From: Opitutia bacterium UBA6410
Lineage (GTDB): Bacteria; Verrucomicrobiota; Verrucomicrobiia; Opitutales; Intestinicryptomonadaceae
Length of the DNA: 18,402 nt
Assembly (NCBI GenBank): GCA_002437405.1
Contig: DJPO01000046.1
Location: 4,426-22,827, forward strand
Reading direction: 5' to 3'
The notes under the pieces were generated by a model. That model had not been told where the DNA came from. It saw only the letters and a program-made list of their open reading frames with translations, and did no database searches. The translations under genes were made by a program, and so were the position numbers. Below are positions 1 through 6,998 of this stretch, piece by piece; the stretch's first letter is position 1, and every line of letters starts with the position of its first letter.

Positions 1-55
1 GGTATCCGAAAAAAACGGGCGCAATTTTTTACAACAACGCGGCAACTGCGCGCGG

Positions 56-1153
56 CTACCGCGAGATGGGGATTTCGAGCGAAAGTATCAGTTTTTGTTC
101 GTTTTTAATCGCGTTCGGAGAGTTTATTGAGTCGTAGTCGTTCGTATAGCGCAGTGCGAGCGAGACGATTTCCTTCGGCCAAAATACCAAGCCGACCATT
201 ATGTAAATCGTGCCCTCGTTGCCCGTCGTCAGTCCCATGCCCATGTAGCCCTTGTGCTCGAGGCGCAGAATGTCGGTGATGTCCCACTTGAGCTGTTCGT
301 TCAAAATCGCCATCGGTACCCAGTGGGTATCGTAGTTGTACGCGTCGAGGTATCGCACGGCGGGGCCCACCGAAATGTCCCACTGGATTCCCCACTCGGG
401 CAGGGTGAACGAATACCCCAAACCGACGCCGTGGTCTATCTGCGTGTAGATTTTCTTGATTCCGTCGTGCCTGTACGACATCAAGTCGGAGACGAACCAG
501 TGCGACTCGCTCCCCAAAAAATTCCATTTTATGTCCGTACTCGCGCCGTATTTGTCGGTCGTCGTGGTCTCGACGCCCGCCGCGTTCTTTTGGGTCTCGT
601 AGTTGTAGAAGGAGTCGAACGAAAAGCTCGCCTCGTCCCACTGGCGTTTCGCGCTCGCACCCAGCGAGATTATGTTTTTCGTGACAGTCGTCTGCTCGAG
701 CGTGAACCCGCCGCGCAGTTTGAACGACCACCCCTCGGGCACCCACGTCTGGAGGAATGTGCGGTACTGCTTTTGCCACGATATGATTCGGGCTTCGAGC
801 GATTCCTTGGCGTCGTTTGTCGAGCCCGCGTCGGGAAACATCGCAAGGGCGGTGTCGGTCGGCGGCTGGCCGTCGTCCTCCTCGTCGGCGGCGAGCGTCG
901 CGCCCTCGGGTATTTCGGAGTCGGAGGAAGACGCGGCGGCGGCGGGGATTTCGTCGAGAGTCTCGGATTTTATCGCCATGTAGGGGATTTTGATGTCGCC
1001 GTACGCGGTTTTGACTTCGACGACTTCGGCGGTCTTGGTCAGGACTTCCCCCTTGATTATTTCGCCGGTTTCGAGCACGAAAGTCGAGGTCGCGCCCGAA
1101 CACACGGACAGCGCGGACAACGCAAGCGCGACTTTTGCCAATCTCGAAAACAT
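56..1153 (-). CDS. DUF481-family outer-membrane beta-barrel protein
   Basis: The product is 365 aa. Residues 1-21 form a Sec signal peptide (MFSRLAKVALALSALS core, likely cleaved after CSGA). Residues ~24-62 form a small beta-rich module with a LETGEIIKGEV and YGDIKIPYMAI pattern, often found before DUF481 domains. An acidic, Ala/Ser-rich linker covers ~66-120. From ~143 to the end there are alternating amphipathic strands (YNYE, SYRHDG, VGLGYSF, LRYTND) ending in an ILSLEIPISR-like terminal strand, as expected for a DUF481 barrel. The family is annotated as putative salt-induced outer-membrane proteins; its biochemical role is not known. The ATG at 1153 was chosen because it begins the signal peptide; an in-frame TTG 34 codons upstream would bury it. 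It is divergent from the glycosyltransferase gene. Barrel and export are well supported, function is not. Confidence 0.8.
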   Translation of the reverse strand: MFSRLAKVALALSALSVCSGATSTFVLETGEIIKGEVLTKTAEVVEVKTAYGDIKIPYMAIKSETLDEIPAAAASSSDSEIPEGATLAADEEDDGQPPTDTALAMFPDAGSTNDAKESLEARIISWQKQYRTFLQTWVPEGWSFKLRGGFTLEQTTVTKNIISLGASAKRQWDEASFSFDSFYNYETQKNAAGVETTTTDKYGASTDIKWNFLGSESHWFVSDLMSYRHDGIKKIYTQIDHGVGLGYSFTLPEWGIQWDISVGPAVRYLDAYNYDTHWVPMAILNEQLKWDITDILRLEHKGYMGMGLTTGNEGTIYIMVGLVFWPKEIVSLALRYTNDYDSINSPNAIKNEQKLILSLEIPISR

Positions 1154-1159
1154 AACGGG

Positions 1160-1188
1160 ATAATTTCGCGAAGTTGCGCGGGTTTCAA
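1160..1188 (-). promoter_or_regulatory. Candidate sigma70-type promoter for the DUF481 gene
   Basis: Reading the minus strand, TTGAAA (1188-1183) is followed by a 17-bp spacer and AATTAT (1165-1160, 4 of 6 matches to TATAAT). The -10 ends 6 bp before the ATG at 1153, so a transcript would be leaderless or nearly so. No Shine-Dalgarno sequence precedes the ATG. Confidence 0.4.
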
Positions 1189-1222
1189 TTAAAAACGCAA
1201 AAGCGGGCGCGAAAAATTTGGT

Positions 1223-1251
1223 TTGAAAAAAATCGGAGTATCGGCGATAAT
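1223..1251 (+). promoter_or_regulatory. Candidate sigma70-type promoter for the ArnC-like gene
   Basis: TTGAAA (1223-1228) and GATAAT (1246-1251), each matching 5 of 6 consensus bases, are separated by exactly 17 bp. The predicted transcription start is near 1258, about 9 nt before the ATG at 1267. This argues against the in-frame TTG at 1174, which would lie upstream of the promoter. Confidence 0.55.
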
Positions 1252-1266
1252 GCAAAAAATTTGAAA

Positions 1267-2238
1267 ATGACCGACGACCCGAAAAACTCCCGCGCCGTTT
1301 GCGCGCGCGCCTACGAAGGCCTTTTCTCCGCGATAGTCCCCTGCCGCGACGAGCGCGAGGCTCTGCCGATTTTCCGCGCCGAATTTCTGCGCGCGATGGA
1401 CTCGCTCGGCGGGGACTTCGAAATAATCTTCGTGGACGACGGCTCGACGGACGGGACGCTCGACTACCTGCGGGAGCTCGCCGATTCCGATTCCCGCGTA
1501 AGGTACATATCGCTTTCGCGCAACTTCGGCAAGGAGGCTGCGATGTACGCGGGGCTGCGCGAGGCTCGGGGCGACTATGTGGCGATTATGGACGCCGATT
1601 TGCAGGATCCGCCGTCGCTTCTTCCGCAGATGTTCGAAAAAATGCGCGACGGGGGCTTCGACAGCGTCGCGGCTCGGCGCAGGACGCGCACGGGCGAGTC
1701 CGCCGCGCGCTCGGTGTGCGCACGCCTTTTCTACAAATTTCTGAACGCGCTTTCGCCGCTGAAATTCACGGAGGGCGCGAGGGACTTCCGCCTGATGAAA
1801 AGGCGCGTCGTTGACGCCGTATTGGAGTTGCCCGAGTACAACCGCTTCGTCAAGGGAATGTACGAGTGGGTCGGGTTCAAAACTGCGTGGATTGAGTACG
1901 AAAACGTCGGGCGGTGCGCGGGGCGCACGAAGTGGTCGTTTTTGGGGCTTGCGATGTATTCGCTCGACGCGTTGACTTCCTTTTCGACGATTCCGCTCGT
2001 TTTGGCGGCGGGGATCGGGATATTTTTTTGTTTGTTTTCGAGCGTGGCGATAATCGCGCTTTCGATACGCCAGCTGCTTTACCACAATTCGGCGTACGGC
2101 TGGACTTCTATGATTTGCGTGATATTCTTCCTGAGCGGAATGCAGCTGTTTTGTCTGGGGGTCTTGGGGCACTATATGTCCAAGCTCTACCTCGAGTCCA
2201 AACACCGCCCGATTTACATCGTAAGGGAAAAGCGTTGA
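1267..2238 (+). CDS. Polyprenyl-phosphate glycosyltransferase, ArnC/GtrB/DPM1-like (GT2)
   Basis: The product is 323 aa, almost the length of E. coli ArnC (322). Residues ~20-235 form a GT-A glycosyltransferase domain with DDGSTDGT (57-64) and the metal-binding DADLQDPP (109-116). Two C-terminal membrane segments follow at ~242-268 and ~280-300. The tail GHYMSKLYLESKHRPIYIV (301-319) resembles the end of ArnC/GtrB proteins. Such enzymes move a sugar from a nucleotide donor to undecaprenyl phosphate at the inner face of the inner membrane. ArnC itself transfers 4-formamido-L-arabinose. The ArnD and ArnA-like genes at the other end of the window make an ArnC role attractive, but glucosyl- or mannosyl-transferases share this architecture, so the donor is uncertain. 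The ATG at 1267 fits both the family length and the promoter; no Shine-Dalgarno is visible. Confidence 0.85.
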   Translation: MTDDPKNSRAVCARAYEGLFSAIVPCRDEREALPIFRAEFLRAMDSLGGDFEIIFVDDGSTDGTLDYLRELADSDSRVRYISLSRNFGKEAAMYAGLREARGDYVAIMDADLQDPPSLLPQMFEKMRDGGFDSVAARRRTRTGESAARSVCARLFYKFLNALSPLKFTEGARDFRLMKRRVVDAVLELPEYNRFVKGMYEWVGFKTAWIEYENVGRCAGRTKWSFLGLAMYSLDALTSFSTIPLVLAAGIGIFFCLFSSVAIIALSIRQLLYHNSAYGWTSMICVIFFLSGMQLFCLGVLGHYMSKLYLESKHRPIYIVREKR

Positions 2239-2284
2239 CGCATTCGGGCGTTTCGCGGCTTTCTTTTGCGGACGGGGAATGCGT
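2238..2284. terminator. Inverted repeat between convergent genes, possible bidirectional terminator
   Basis: ACGCATTC (2238-2245) is matched perfectly by GAATGCGT (2277-2284) around a 31-nt loop. It fills the gap between the two convergent stop codons exactly. On the + strand it is followed by a T-rich stretch (TTTATTTTATT), part of which belongs to the stop end of the opposing gene. The long loop makes a classical intrinsic terminator doubtful. Confidence 0.3.
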
Positions 2285-3019
2285 TTATTTTATTCCCGCG
2301 ACGAGGGCGCAGACGGTTATGAACGCCGTGTCGGTTCGCAGTATCCGCCGACCGAGCGAAACGAGCGTCCAGCCGCGCCCGCGCAGCATTTTTCTGTCGG
2401 AATCCGCAAAGCCCCTTTCGCCGCCGAGCATTGCCGAGACGCCCCTTTCGGCGTTTGCCGCGCGCGCGTTTTTTGCGAGCTGCCCGACAAGCGTGTCGGT
2501 TGCTTCGTAGGGGTCGGGGGCGAGCTTTACGGGGTCGGCGAAAGTCGCGGCGCATTCGTCGGCGGCCTCTTCGGGCGAAAGGCACGCGCGGAAAGTCGGC
2601 ACGAACGTAGCGCAAGCCTGTTCCGCGCCCTTTTCGAGCCATTTTGAATATTCCCCGCTTTTATATAGAGAGCTTTGCGCGTACGCCGCCTCCCCTTTTG
2701 TCGCGGGGTAGAAGATGAGCTTTCTTATCCCCGCGCACGCGGCTTCGAACAAAATCCGCTGGGCGATTTGCGGGCGCGGGAAAGCCACCGCGATTGCCGC
2801 CTCAAGTGGCTCGGGGACGGGGAGCTCGCGCACGGGCGAAAATTCCGCGCCGCCGTCGGGTCGGTATAATATTTTACAGACGCGCAGCCCGCCGTTTATG
2901 TTGCCGACGAAGATTTCCCCGCCGTCGCAAGTTCCCAAAACGCCCCTGATGTGGGCGAGCTTCGGGGAATCGGGCGGGAGCGAGAGCGGGGAGTTTTCTG
3001 GCAAAAGTACGCAGTTCAT
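2285..3019 (-). CDS. rsmE: 16S rRNA (uracil-1498-N3)-methyltransferase, RsmE family
   Basis: The product is 244 aa, the usual RsmE length. RsmE uses S-adenosylmethionine to methylate N3 of U1498 in 16S rRNA and belongs to the SPOUT knot fold. The N-terminal ~70 residues fit the PUA-like RNA-binding region. Residues ~72-244 fit the SPOUT domain, with the AdoMet-knot segments GGERGFADSD (199-208) and SLGRRILRTDTA (221-232). The first segment differs from the E. coli form GPEGG, while the LG-R-LRT-TA segment is kept. The ATG at 3019 is preferred over an in-frame TTG at 3052, because the added residues match nothing in the family. The gene runs towards the ArnC-like gene and away from the acyl carrier protein gene. 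Family assignment is firm; the exact target base is inferred. Confidence 0.85.
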   Translation of the reverse strand: MNCVLLPENSPLSLPPDSPKLAHIRGVLGTCDGGEIFVGNINGGLRVCKILYRPDGGAEFSPVRELPVPEPLEAAIAVAFPRPQIAQRILFEAACAGIRKLIFYPATKGEAAYAQSSLYKSGEYSKWLEKGAEQACATFVPTFRACLSPEEAADECAATFADPVKLAPDPYEATDTLVGQLAKNARAANAERGVSAMLGGERGFADSDRKMLRGRGWTLVSLGRRILRTDTAFITVCALVAGIK

Positions 3020-3027
3020 CGTCCGAG

Positions 3028-3057
3028 AGAATAGGAATCGGGCGGGGCGCAAGGCAA
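3028..3057 (-). promoter_or_regulatory. Weak candidate promoter for rsmE
   Basis: On the minus strand TTGCCT (3057-3052) and TATTCT (3033-3028) are separated by 18 bp; each matches 4 of 6 consensus bases. The -10 ends 8 bp before the ATG at 3019, and no Shine-Dalgarno is present. Confidence 0.3.
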
Positions 3058-3187
3058 CAAAAAAGCGTCGGGAGCGGGCGGCTGGGGCGGCAAAAAACGC
3101 CGTGCGAAGAGTTGGGCTGCAGGGGAAAGCCGCCGCCAGAACGTTGGACAGTCGAAAAATAGCGGCGGGCTGCGCGCGCGTTTATTG

Positions 3188-3216
3188 TTGAAATCTGCGC
3201 GCGGATATGTTGTCAT
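3188..3216 (+). promoter_or_regulatory. Candidate promoter for the acyl carrier protein gene
   Basis: TTGAAA (3188-3193), a 17-bp spacer and TGTCAT (3211-3216, 4 of 6 matches) lie just upstream of the ATG at 3224. The transcript would have a leader of only a few nucleotides. The surrounding 3020-3223 gap between the two divergent starts holds no convincing gene. Confidence 0.35.
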
Positions 3217-3223
3217 TGCAATT

Positions 3224-3583
3224 ATGAATCCACAAAATTTTACTCCCGAAGACGAAGCCGCCCTGCGCGACTCCCTTAAACGCTGCTCCGCCGAAACAAT
3301 CGAAAAGGCGGTCGAACTCAGAAAAACAGGCAACCCCGCCCTCGCGGGAGATGTCGTAATCGGCATCATCGAACGCTTCCTCGAACCCGAAAAACGCGAA
3401 CTGCTCAAAAACCCGCAGGACTCGCTCAAAATGATTGAAGACCTCGGGCTCGACTCCCTCACAATGGTCGAAATCGTCCTCGCCGTCGAAGACGCCACAG
3501 GTATGAGCATCGATCAGGAAGACGTGCAGAAGATTCACACTCTCGGCGACATCAAGGCGTACATCAGCGCGAAGCTCGCGTAG
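3224..3583 (+). CDS. Acyl carrier protein with an N-terminal extension
   Basis: The product is 119 aa, versus about 78 for housekeeping AcpP. The C-terminal half is a typical four-helix acyl carrier domain: IEDLGLDSLTMVEIV places the phosphopantetheine attachment at Ser78, followed by VEDATGMSIDQEDV and a last helix DIKAYISAKLA. Residues 1-60 form an extra, mostly helical segment (EAALRDSLKRCSAETIEKAV, IGIIERFLEPEKREL). The carrier tethers acyl chains as thioesters for synthesis or transfer. No ketosynthase, malonyl transferase or phosphopantetheinyl transferase lies nearby, so it is an orphan here. The next gene downstream begins an envelope ABC operon, but a 152-bp gap separates them. The ATG at 3224 follows the promoter; an upstream in-frame TTG at 3185 was rejected. 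The carrier role is firm, the pathway is unknown. Confidence 0.85.
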   Translation: MNPQNFTPEDEAALRDSLKRCSAETIEKAVELRKTGNPALAGDVVIGIIERFLEPEKRELLKNPQDSLKMIEDLGLDSLTMVEIVLAVEDATGMSIDQEDVQKIHTLGDIKAYISAKLA

Positions 3584-3617
3584 TTGCCGAATTTACCGCC
3601 GTCCCGCGCTCGTACGG

Positions 3618-3640
3618 GCGGGCGGCGTTCCTCCGCCCGC
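3618..3640 (+). other. GC hairpin between the ACP gene and the ABC operon
   Basis: An 8-bp perfect stem, GCGGGCGG (3618-3625) with CCGCCCGC (3633-3640), has a 7-nt loop and starts about 35 bp after the ACP stop. No T-run follows directly, so it is not a standard intrinsic terminator. It may slow transcription or protect the 3' end. Chance formation is possible in such GC-rich DNA. Confidence 0.3.
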
Positions 3641-3735
3641 GGGTCTGCAGCAAGGCTCGGGCTTTTGTCCGACCATCGGGGCACGGGGGCGTATTTTTTC
3701 GTACGCATTTTCAGAAAATTTTTGTCTACCGTAAT

Positions 3736-4752
3736 ATGGACGATTCGGATATGCCCAATTCGGTCGTTGTCCGCCGCCTTTGTAAGTCGTACGGAGGGGT
3801 GAAGGCAATCGACAACGTATCCTTCCGCATAGGGCGCGGGGAGGTCGTGGGATTTCTCGGGCCAAACGGCGCGGGAAAGAGCACGACTATGCGCATAATC
3901 GCGGGGCTTATGCCCGCAACTTCGGGCAGCGTCGATATTTGCGGCGAGAGCGTCGCGCTCGACCCCGACGCCGCGCGTGCACACATCGGCTTTATGCCCG
4001 AAAACAATCCCCTCCCCGAAGACCTGCGCGTTCGCGAGTATCTGACTTTCCGCGCGGGCATAAAGGGCGTCCCGCGCTCCGAAATCGCCGACAGAGTCGA
4101 GGAGGCAATGCAGACCTGCCAGCTCCAGCGCAAGGCTGCGCGCAAAATCATCGGAAATCTTTCCAAGGGCTTCCGCCAGCGGGTCGGAATTGCCGACGCG
4201 ATTCTCTCGCGCCCCGATGTCGTGATTATGGACGAGCCCACAATCGGGCTCGACCCGCACCAGATTCTCGCAATCCGAGCGCTGATAAATTCGCTCAGGG
4301 GCAAAATGAGCGTGATTATCAGCAGCCACATTCTGCCCGAAATCGAGCTTATGTGCGACAGGGTCATGATTATAAATCAGGGGACGATTGTCGCGAGCGG
4401 CTCGTCCAAGAGCCTGCGCAAGGAGTTCATCGCGTGGGACAAATACGGCGTGTCGCTGAGGCTTGAGCCCGAGAAAATGCGGGCGGTGCTCTCGACGGTC
4501 TGCCCCGACGCCGAAATCGACTCCGTCTCCGAGCCCGATTCCGACGGCTATTACGACTACATTTTAAAGACCGACGAAAATTCCGATTTGGGGCAGACGC
4601 TCATTCGCGAATTTTCGAAGGATTCCCGCTACGGCTTGCGCGAAGTTTCCTTCAAAAAGCCGAGTCTCGAGGAAATTTTCATGGCGGCGACCCGCCGCAG
4701 CTGGGAGCGCGTGGAGGAACCGCGCGAGCCCGCCGAACAACAAAGGAGTTGA
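3736..4752 (+). CDS. ABC transporter ATP-binding protein, GldA-like
   Basis: The product is 338 aa. The ATPase domain covers ~8-225 with Walker A GPNGAGKST (42-50), signature LSKGFRQRVG (142-151), Walker B VVIMDEPTIGLD (162-173) and switch His in SSHIL (His198). The Q-loop position reads GFMPENNPLPEDL, with Glu where many ABC proteins have Gln; this resembles GldA and other exporters paired with ABC-2 permeases. Residues ~230-338 are an accessory C-terminal domain ending in an FKKPSLEEIFMAAT motif common to ABC-2 ATPases. It would power the permease encoded 2 nt downstream from the cytoplasmic side. The start is uncertain: ATG at 3736 is used, but ATG at 3751 also gives a full domain, and neither has a Shine-Dalgarno. 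It is the first gene of a five-gene unit reaching 11788. Confidence 0.9.
   Translation: MDDSDMPNSVVVRRLCKSYGGVKAIDNVSFRIGRGEVVGFLGPNGAGKSTTMRIIAGLMPATSGSVDICGESVALDPDAARAHIGFMPENNPLPEDLRVREYLTFRAGIKGVPRSEIADRVEEAMQTCQLQRKAARKIIGNLSKGFRQRVGIADAILSRPDVVIMDEPTIGLDPHQILAIRALINSLRGKMSVIISSHILPEIELMCDRVMIINQGTIVASGSSKSLRKEFIAWDKYGVSLRLEPEKMRAVLSTVCPDAEIDSVSEPDSDGYYDYILKTDENSDLGQTLIREFSKDSRYGLREVSFKKPSLEEIFMAATRRSWERVEEPREPAEQQRS
4742..4748 (+). promoter_or_regulatory. Shine-Dalgarno site of the permease gene
   Basis: AAAGGAG lies 6 nt before ATG 4755, inside the last codons of the ATPase gene. It decides the start at 4755 rather than the in-frame TTG at 4749. Confidence 0.75.
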
Positions 4753-4754
4753 AT

Positions 4755-5522
4755 ATGCGAAAATTCGGCTATCTTTTAAACCAACAGTTCAGCCAAATGC
4801 TCATATCGCCCTCGACGTACATCGCGGCGTTCCTGTTTTTGGCGTTCATGGCGGTAATATACCTTTATTCTCTCGTCGAAGTCAGCAGATACGCTGGCGA
4901 ACGCTCGCCGACCGAAATTTTCCTGTCGGCGTTCTGGATTCCCGTCCTCTTCATGGTGCCGTTGCTTACGATGCGCAGCCTTTCGGAGGAGCGCAGAATG
5001 GGCACGCTCGGCACGCTGATGACAACCCCCGTGTCGGCGTTCGAGATTGTTTTTTCCAAGTTTCTGGCGGCGTATTTTTTCTACGCGCTTTTGTGGCTTC
5101 TTACGCTCGTCTTTCCGCTCGCCGTGTGGCTCTATCTGCCCGAGGCTTCGACGGACGCGCGCCTGCTGCTTTCGTCAAAGGCGATTACGGGGTACGTTTT
5201 CGTGCTCGTAAGCGGCGCGATGTACATCGCAGTCGGCATATTCGCAAGCTCCCTTACCCGCACGACGTTTGTCGCGGGAATGCTGTCTTTCGGAATGCTC
5301 TTTCTTTCGATAATCGGGGCGGGGCTGCTCTCGAAATTCCCGATAGACGCAAACGGAATCTTTGCGTGGGCGACCCCCGCGTTTGCGTATGTGGACACGT
5401 TCAAGCACCTCGAGGACTTTACGGGTGCGCTTTTGGACACGCGTCCGTTCTTCTTCTATTTTAGCGCGGCGGCGGCTCTCGTGTGGCTGACATCGCTGAT
5501 AACGGAGGCAAAGAGCGTATGA
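4755..5522 (+). CDS. ABC-2 type permease, GldF-like
   Basis: The product is 255 aa with about six hydrophobic segments, at roughly residues 20-42, 58-75, 103-131, 144-170, 172-194 and 230-250. Between the second and third lies TMRSLSEERRMGTLGTLMTTPVS, the conserved RS-EER-GTL-LL-T-P motif of ABC-2/GldF permeases that contacts the ATPase. The protein would form the inner-membrane channel with the GldA-like ATPase. GldA-F-G is named for gliding motility in Flavobacterium, but homologues are widespread in non-gliding bacteria, so motility should not be assumed. Its start lies 2 nt after the ATPase stop, and its stop overlaps the next start as ATGA, a sign of translational coupling. The substrate is unknown. 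Confidence 0.88.
   Translation: MRKFGYLLNQQFSQMLISPSTYIAAFLFLAFMAVIYLYSLVEVSRYAGERSPTEIFLSAFWIPVLFMVPLLTMRSLSEERRMGTLGTLMTTPVSAFEIVFSKFLAAYFFYALLWLLTLVFPLAVWLYLPEASTDARLLLSSKAITGYVFVLVSGAMYIAVGIFASSLTRTTFVAGMLSFGMLFLSIIGAGLLSKFPIDANGIFAWATPAFAYVDTFKHLEDFTGALLDTRPFFFYFSAAAALVWLTSLITEAKSV
5504..5508 (+). promoter_or_regulatory. Shine-Dalgarno site of the GldG-like gene
   Basis: GGAGG lies 10 nt before ATG 5519, within the end of the permease gene. It favours 5519 over the in-frame GTG at 5483, which lies upstream of this site. Confidence 0.6.
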
Positions 5523-6997
5523 ACGGCAGATTCGACGACTTCAAATACGCCACTCGAATCCGCACCCTCAATCTTTGGGCGCAGATTATCATGGGAATTG
5601 CGTTTTTCGCGGGGCTGAATTTTCTGGCGGCGCGGCACTATCTGAATTTCGACTTTTCCGAAAACGGGGCGAATTCGCTTTCGCCCGAGAGCGTCGCGTA
5701 CGTCGAAAACCTGAAATCGCCCGTCGAGATATACGCGGTGTTCGGCTCGAAGGCTGACGACGCCGATTTGCGGCAGGCGCGCAGGGATTTGCGCTCGCTG
5801 TTTTCGCGCTACGAATACGCGTCGGGGCGGAAAGCTCCCGTGAAGGCGCAGTTCGTGCAGGCGCATATCGAAAGCTCGCGCGCCGAGGAGCTCGCGCGCA
5901 GGTTCGGCAACGACATCGAGGACATGGTGATTGTCGCGTGCGCGAACAACTACAAGAAAATCCCCGTCTCTGAATTCTATGCGCGCGAGGAGGGCAAGCC
6001 CGACAAGTTCAGGGGCGAGCAGCTCATAACCTCCGCAATCTTGAACGTCTCCAGCGGCGGAGAGCGCAAGATATACTTTTTAAAGGGGCACGGAGAGATG
6101 AGTATAAAGAATTCGTCGTCGATACACGGACTCTCCGAATTCGCCGCCGCGCTGAAGTCGCGCAACTACGTTCTGGCGGAGCTCGACCTCAACGAGGCAA
6201 AGCGCGTTCCGCAGGACGCGGGGCTCGTTGTAATCGCGGGGGCGCAGGCGGCGTTTTTGCCGCGCGAAATCGACGCGCTCCGCAAGTATCTGATGAACGA
6301 CAACGGGAAGGTTCTGATGCTCCTGTCTCTCGGCTCGCTCGGGGGGCTCGAGGACATTCTCTACGAATGGGGAATTATGAGCGACGACAAGCTCGTTCTC
6401 GACACGGGCGGCGACTACGAAAGCAGCGCGGGCGACCTCATCGCCCGAAGCTTCCCGAAAAATCCGCACCCGATTGCAAAGTATCTTGTCGATATTTCGA
6501 TGCCCGTCCAGTTCGGCTCGGCGCGCCCCGTGCGCCCCGACATGGGATCGCCCATAGACGACTCGCTGAAAGTCGACGAAATAATTTTGAGCAGCCCCAC
6601 CAGCTGGGCGGAGACCTCTTACGCGCGCGGCGGAGTCCAGAAATACGACGAAAGCGTCGATTTGGCGGGGCCCCTGCCGCTGGGAATGGCGGCGTCGAGG
6701 GTCGGCGGCGACGCGCTCGGGCTGACAATCCCCGGCGGGCGGCTCGTCGTGTACGGCGACGAAAATTTTGCGGCGAACCGTTGGTTCAACAGGCTCGGGA
6801 ACTCGAAGCTTGCGGTCAATACCGTCAACTGGCTCTTCGACGAAAACTCGATGCTCAACATACCCGCGCGGCAGCTGGAATCGTATTCGCTCACGCTGTC
6901 GCTCAACGAAATAACGGGCTTGGCGTGGCGGTTTATGATTCTCCCCGCGGCGGTTCTGTTAATCTGCCTGTTCGTGTGGCTCGCCAGAAGGAACTAA
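5519..6997 (+). CDS. GldG-like ABC transporter auxiliary protein
   Basis: The product is 492 aa. One membrane segment at ~18-38 is followed by NFDFSENGANSLSPESVAYVENLKSPVEIYAVFG (43-76), a pattern typical of GldG/DUF7088 proteins. A large soluble region follows, with IYFLKGHGE near residue 190 matching the conserved F--GHGE motif of the family. A second membrane segment forms the very C-terminus (~472-490), ending in LARRN. The main body should therefore lie in the periplasm, anchored at both ends beside the ABC complex. The family has a GATase-like or ThuA-like fold in several annotations, but no enzymatic activity is established. It overlaps the permease gene by 4 nt and is followed 1 nt later by the DUF4340 gene. 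The role as a partner of the transporter is inferred from this strict linkage. Confidence 0.85.
   Translation: MNGRFDDFKYATRIRTLNLWAQIIMGIAFFAGLNFLAARHYLNFDFSENGANSLSPESVAYVENLKSPVEIYAVFGSKADDADLRQARRDLRSLFSRYEYASGRKAPVKAQFVQAHIESSRAEELARRFGNDIEDMVIVACANNYKKIPVSEFYAREEGKPDKFRGEQLITSAILNVSSGGERKIYFLKGHGEMSIKNSSSIHGLSEFAAALKSRNYVLAELDLNEAKRVPQDAGLVVIAGAQAAFLPREIDALRKYLMNDNGKVLMLLSLGSLGGLEDILYEWGIMSDDKLVLDTGGDYESSAGDLIARSFPKNPHPIAKYLVDISMPVQFGSARPVRPDMGSPIDDSLKVDEIILSSPTSWAETSYARGGVQKYDESVDLAGPLPLGMAASRVGGDALGLTIPGGRLVVYGDENFAANRWFNRLGNSKLAVNTVNWLFDENSMLNIPARQLESYSLTLSLNEITGLAWRFMILPAAVLLICLFVWLARRN
6986..6992 (+). promoter_or_regulatory. Shine-Dalgarno site of the DUF4340 gene
   Basis: AGAAGGA lies 6 nt before ATG 6999 and overlaps the last codons of the GldG-like gene. 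Confidence 0.6.
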
Positions 6998-6998
6998 T

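Noticed and set aside
1174..1266. Upstream TTG start extending the ArnC-like protein by 31 residues
   Set aside because: The extension is basic and non-family-like, lies upstream of a good promoter, and would exceed the ArnC length.
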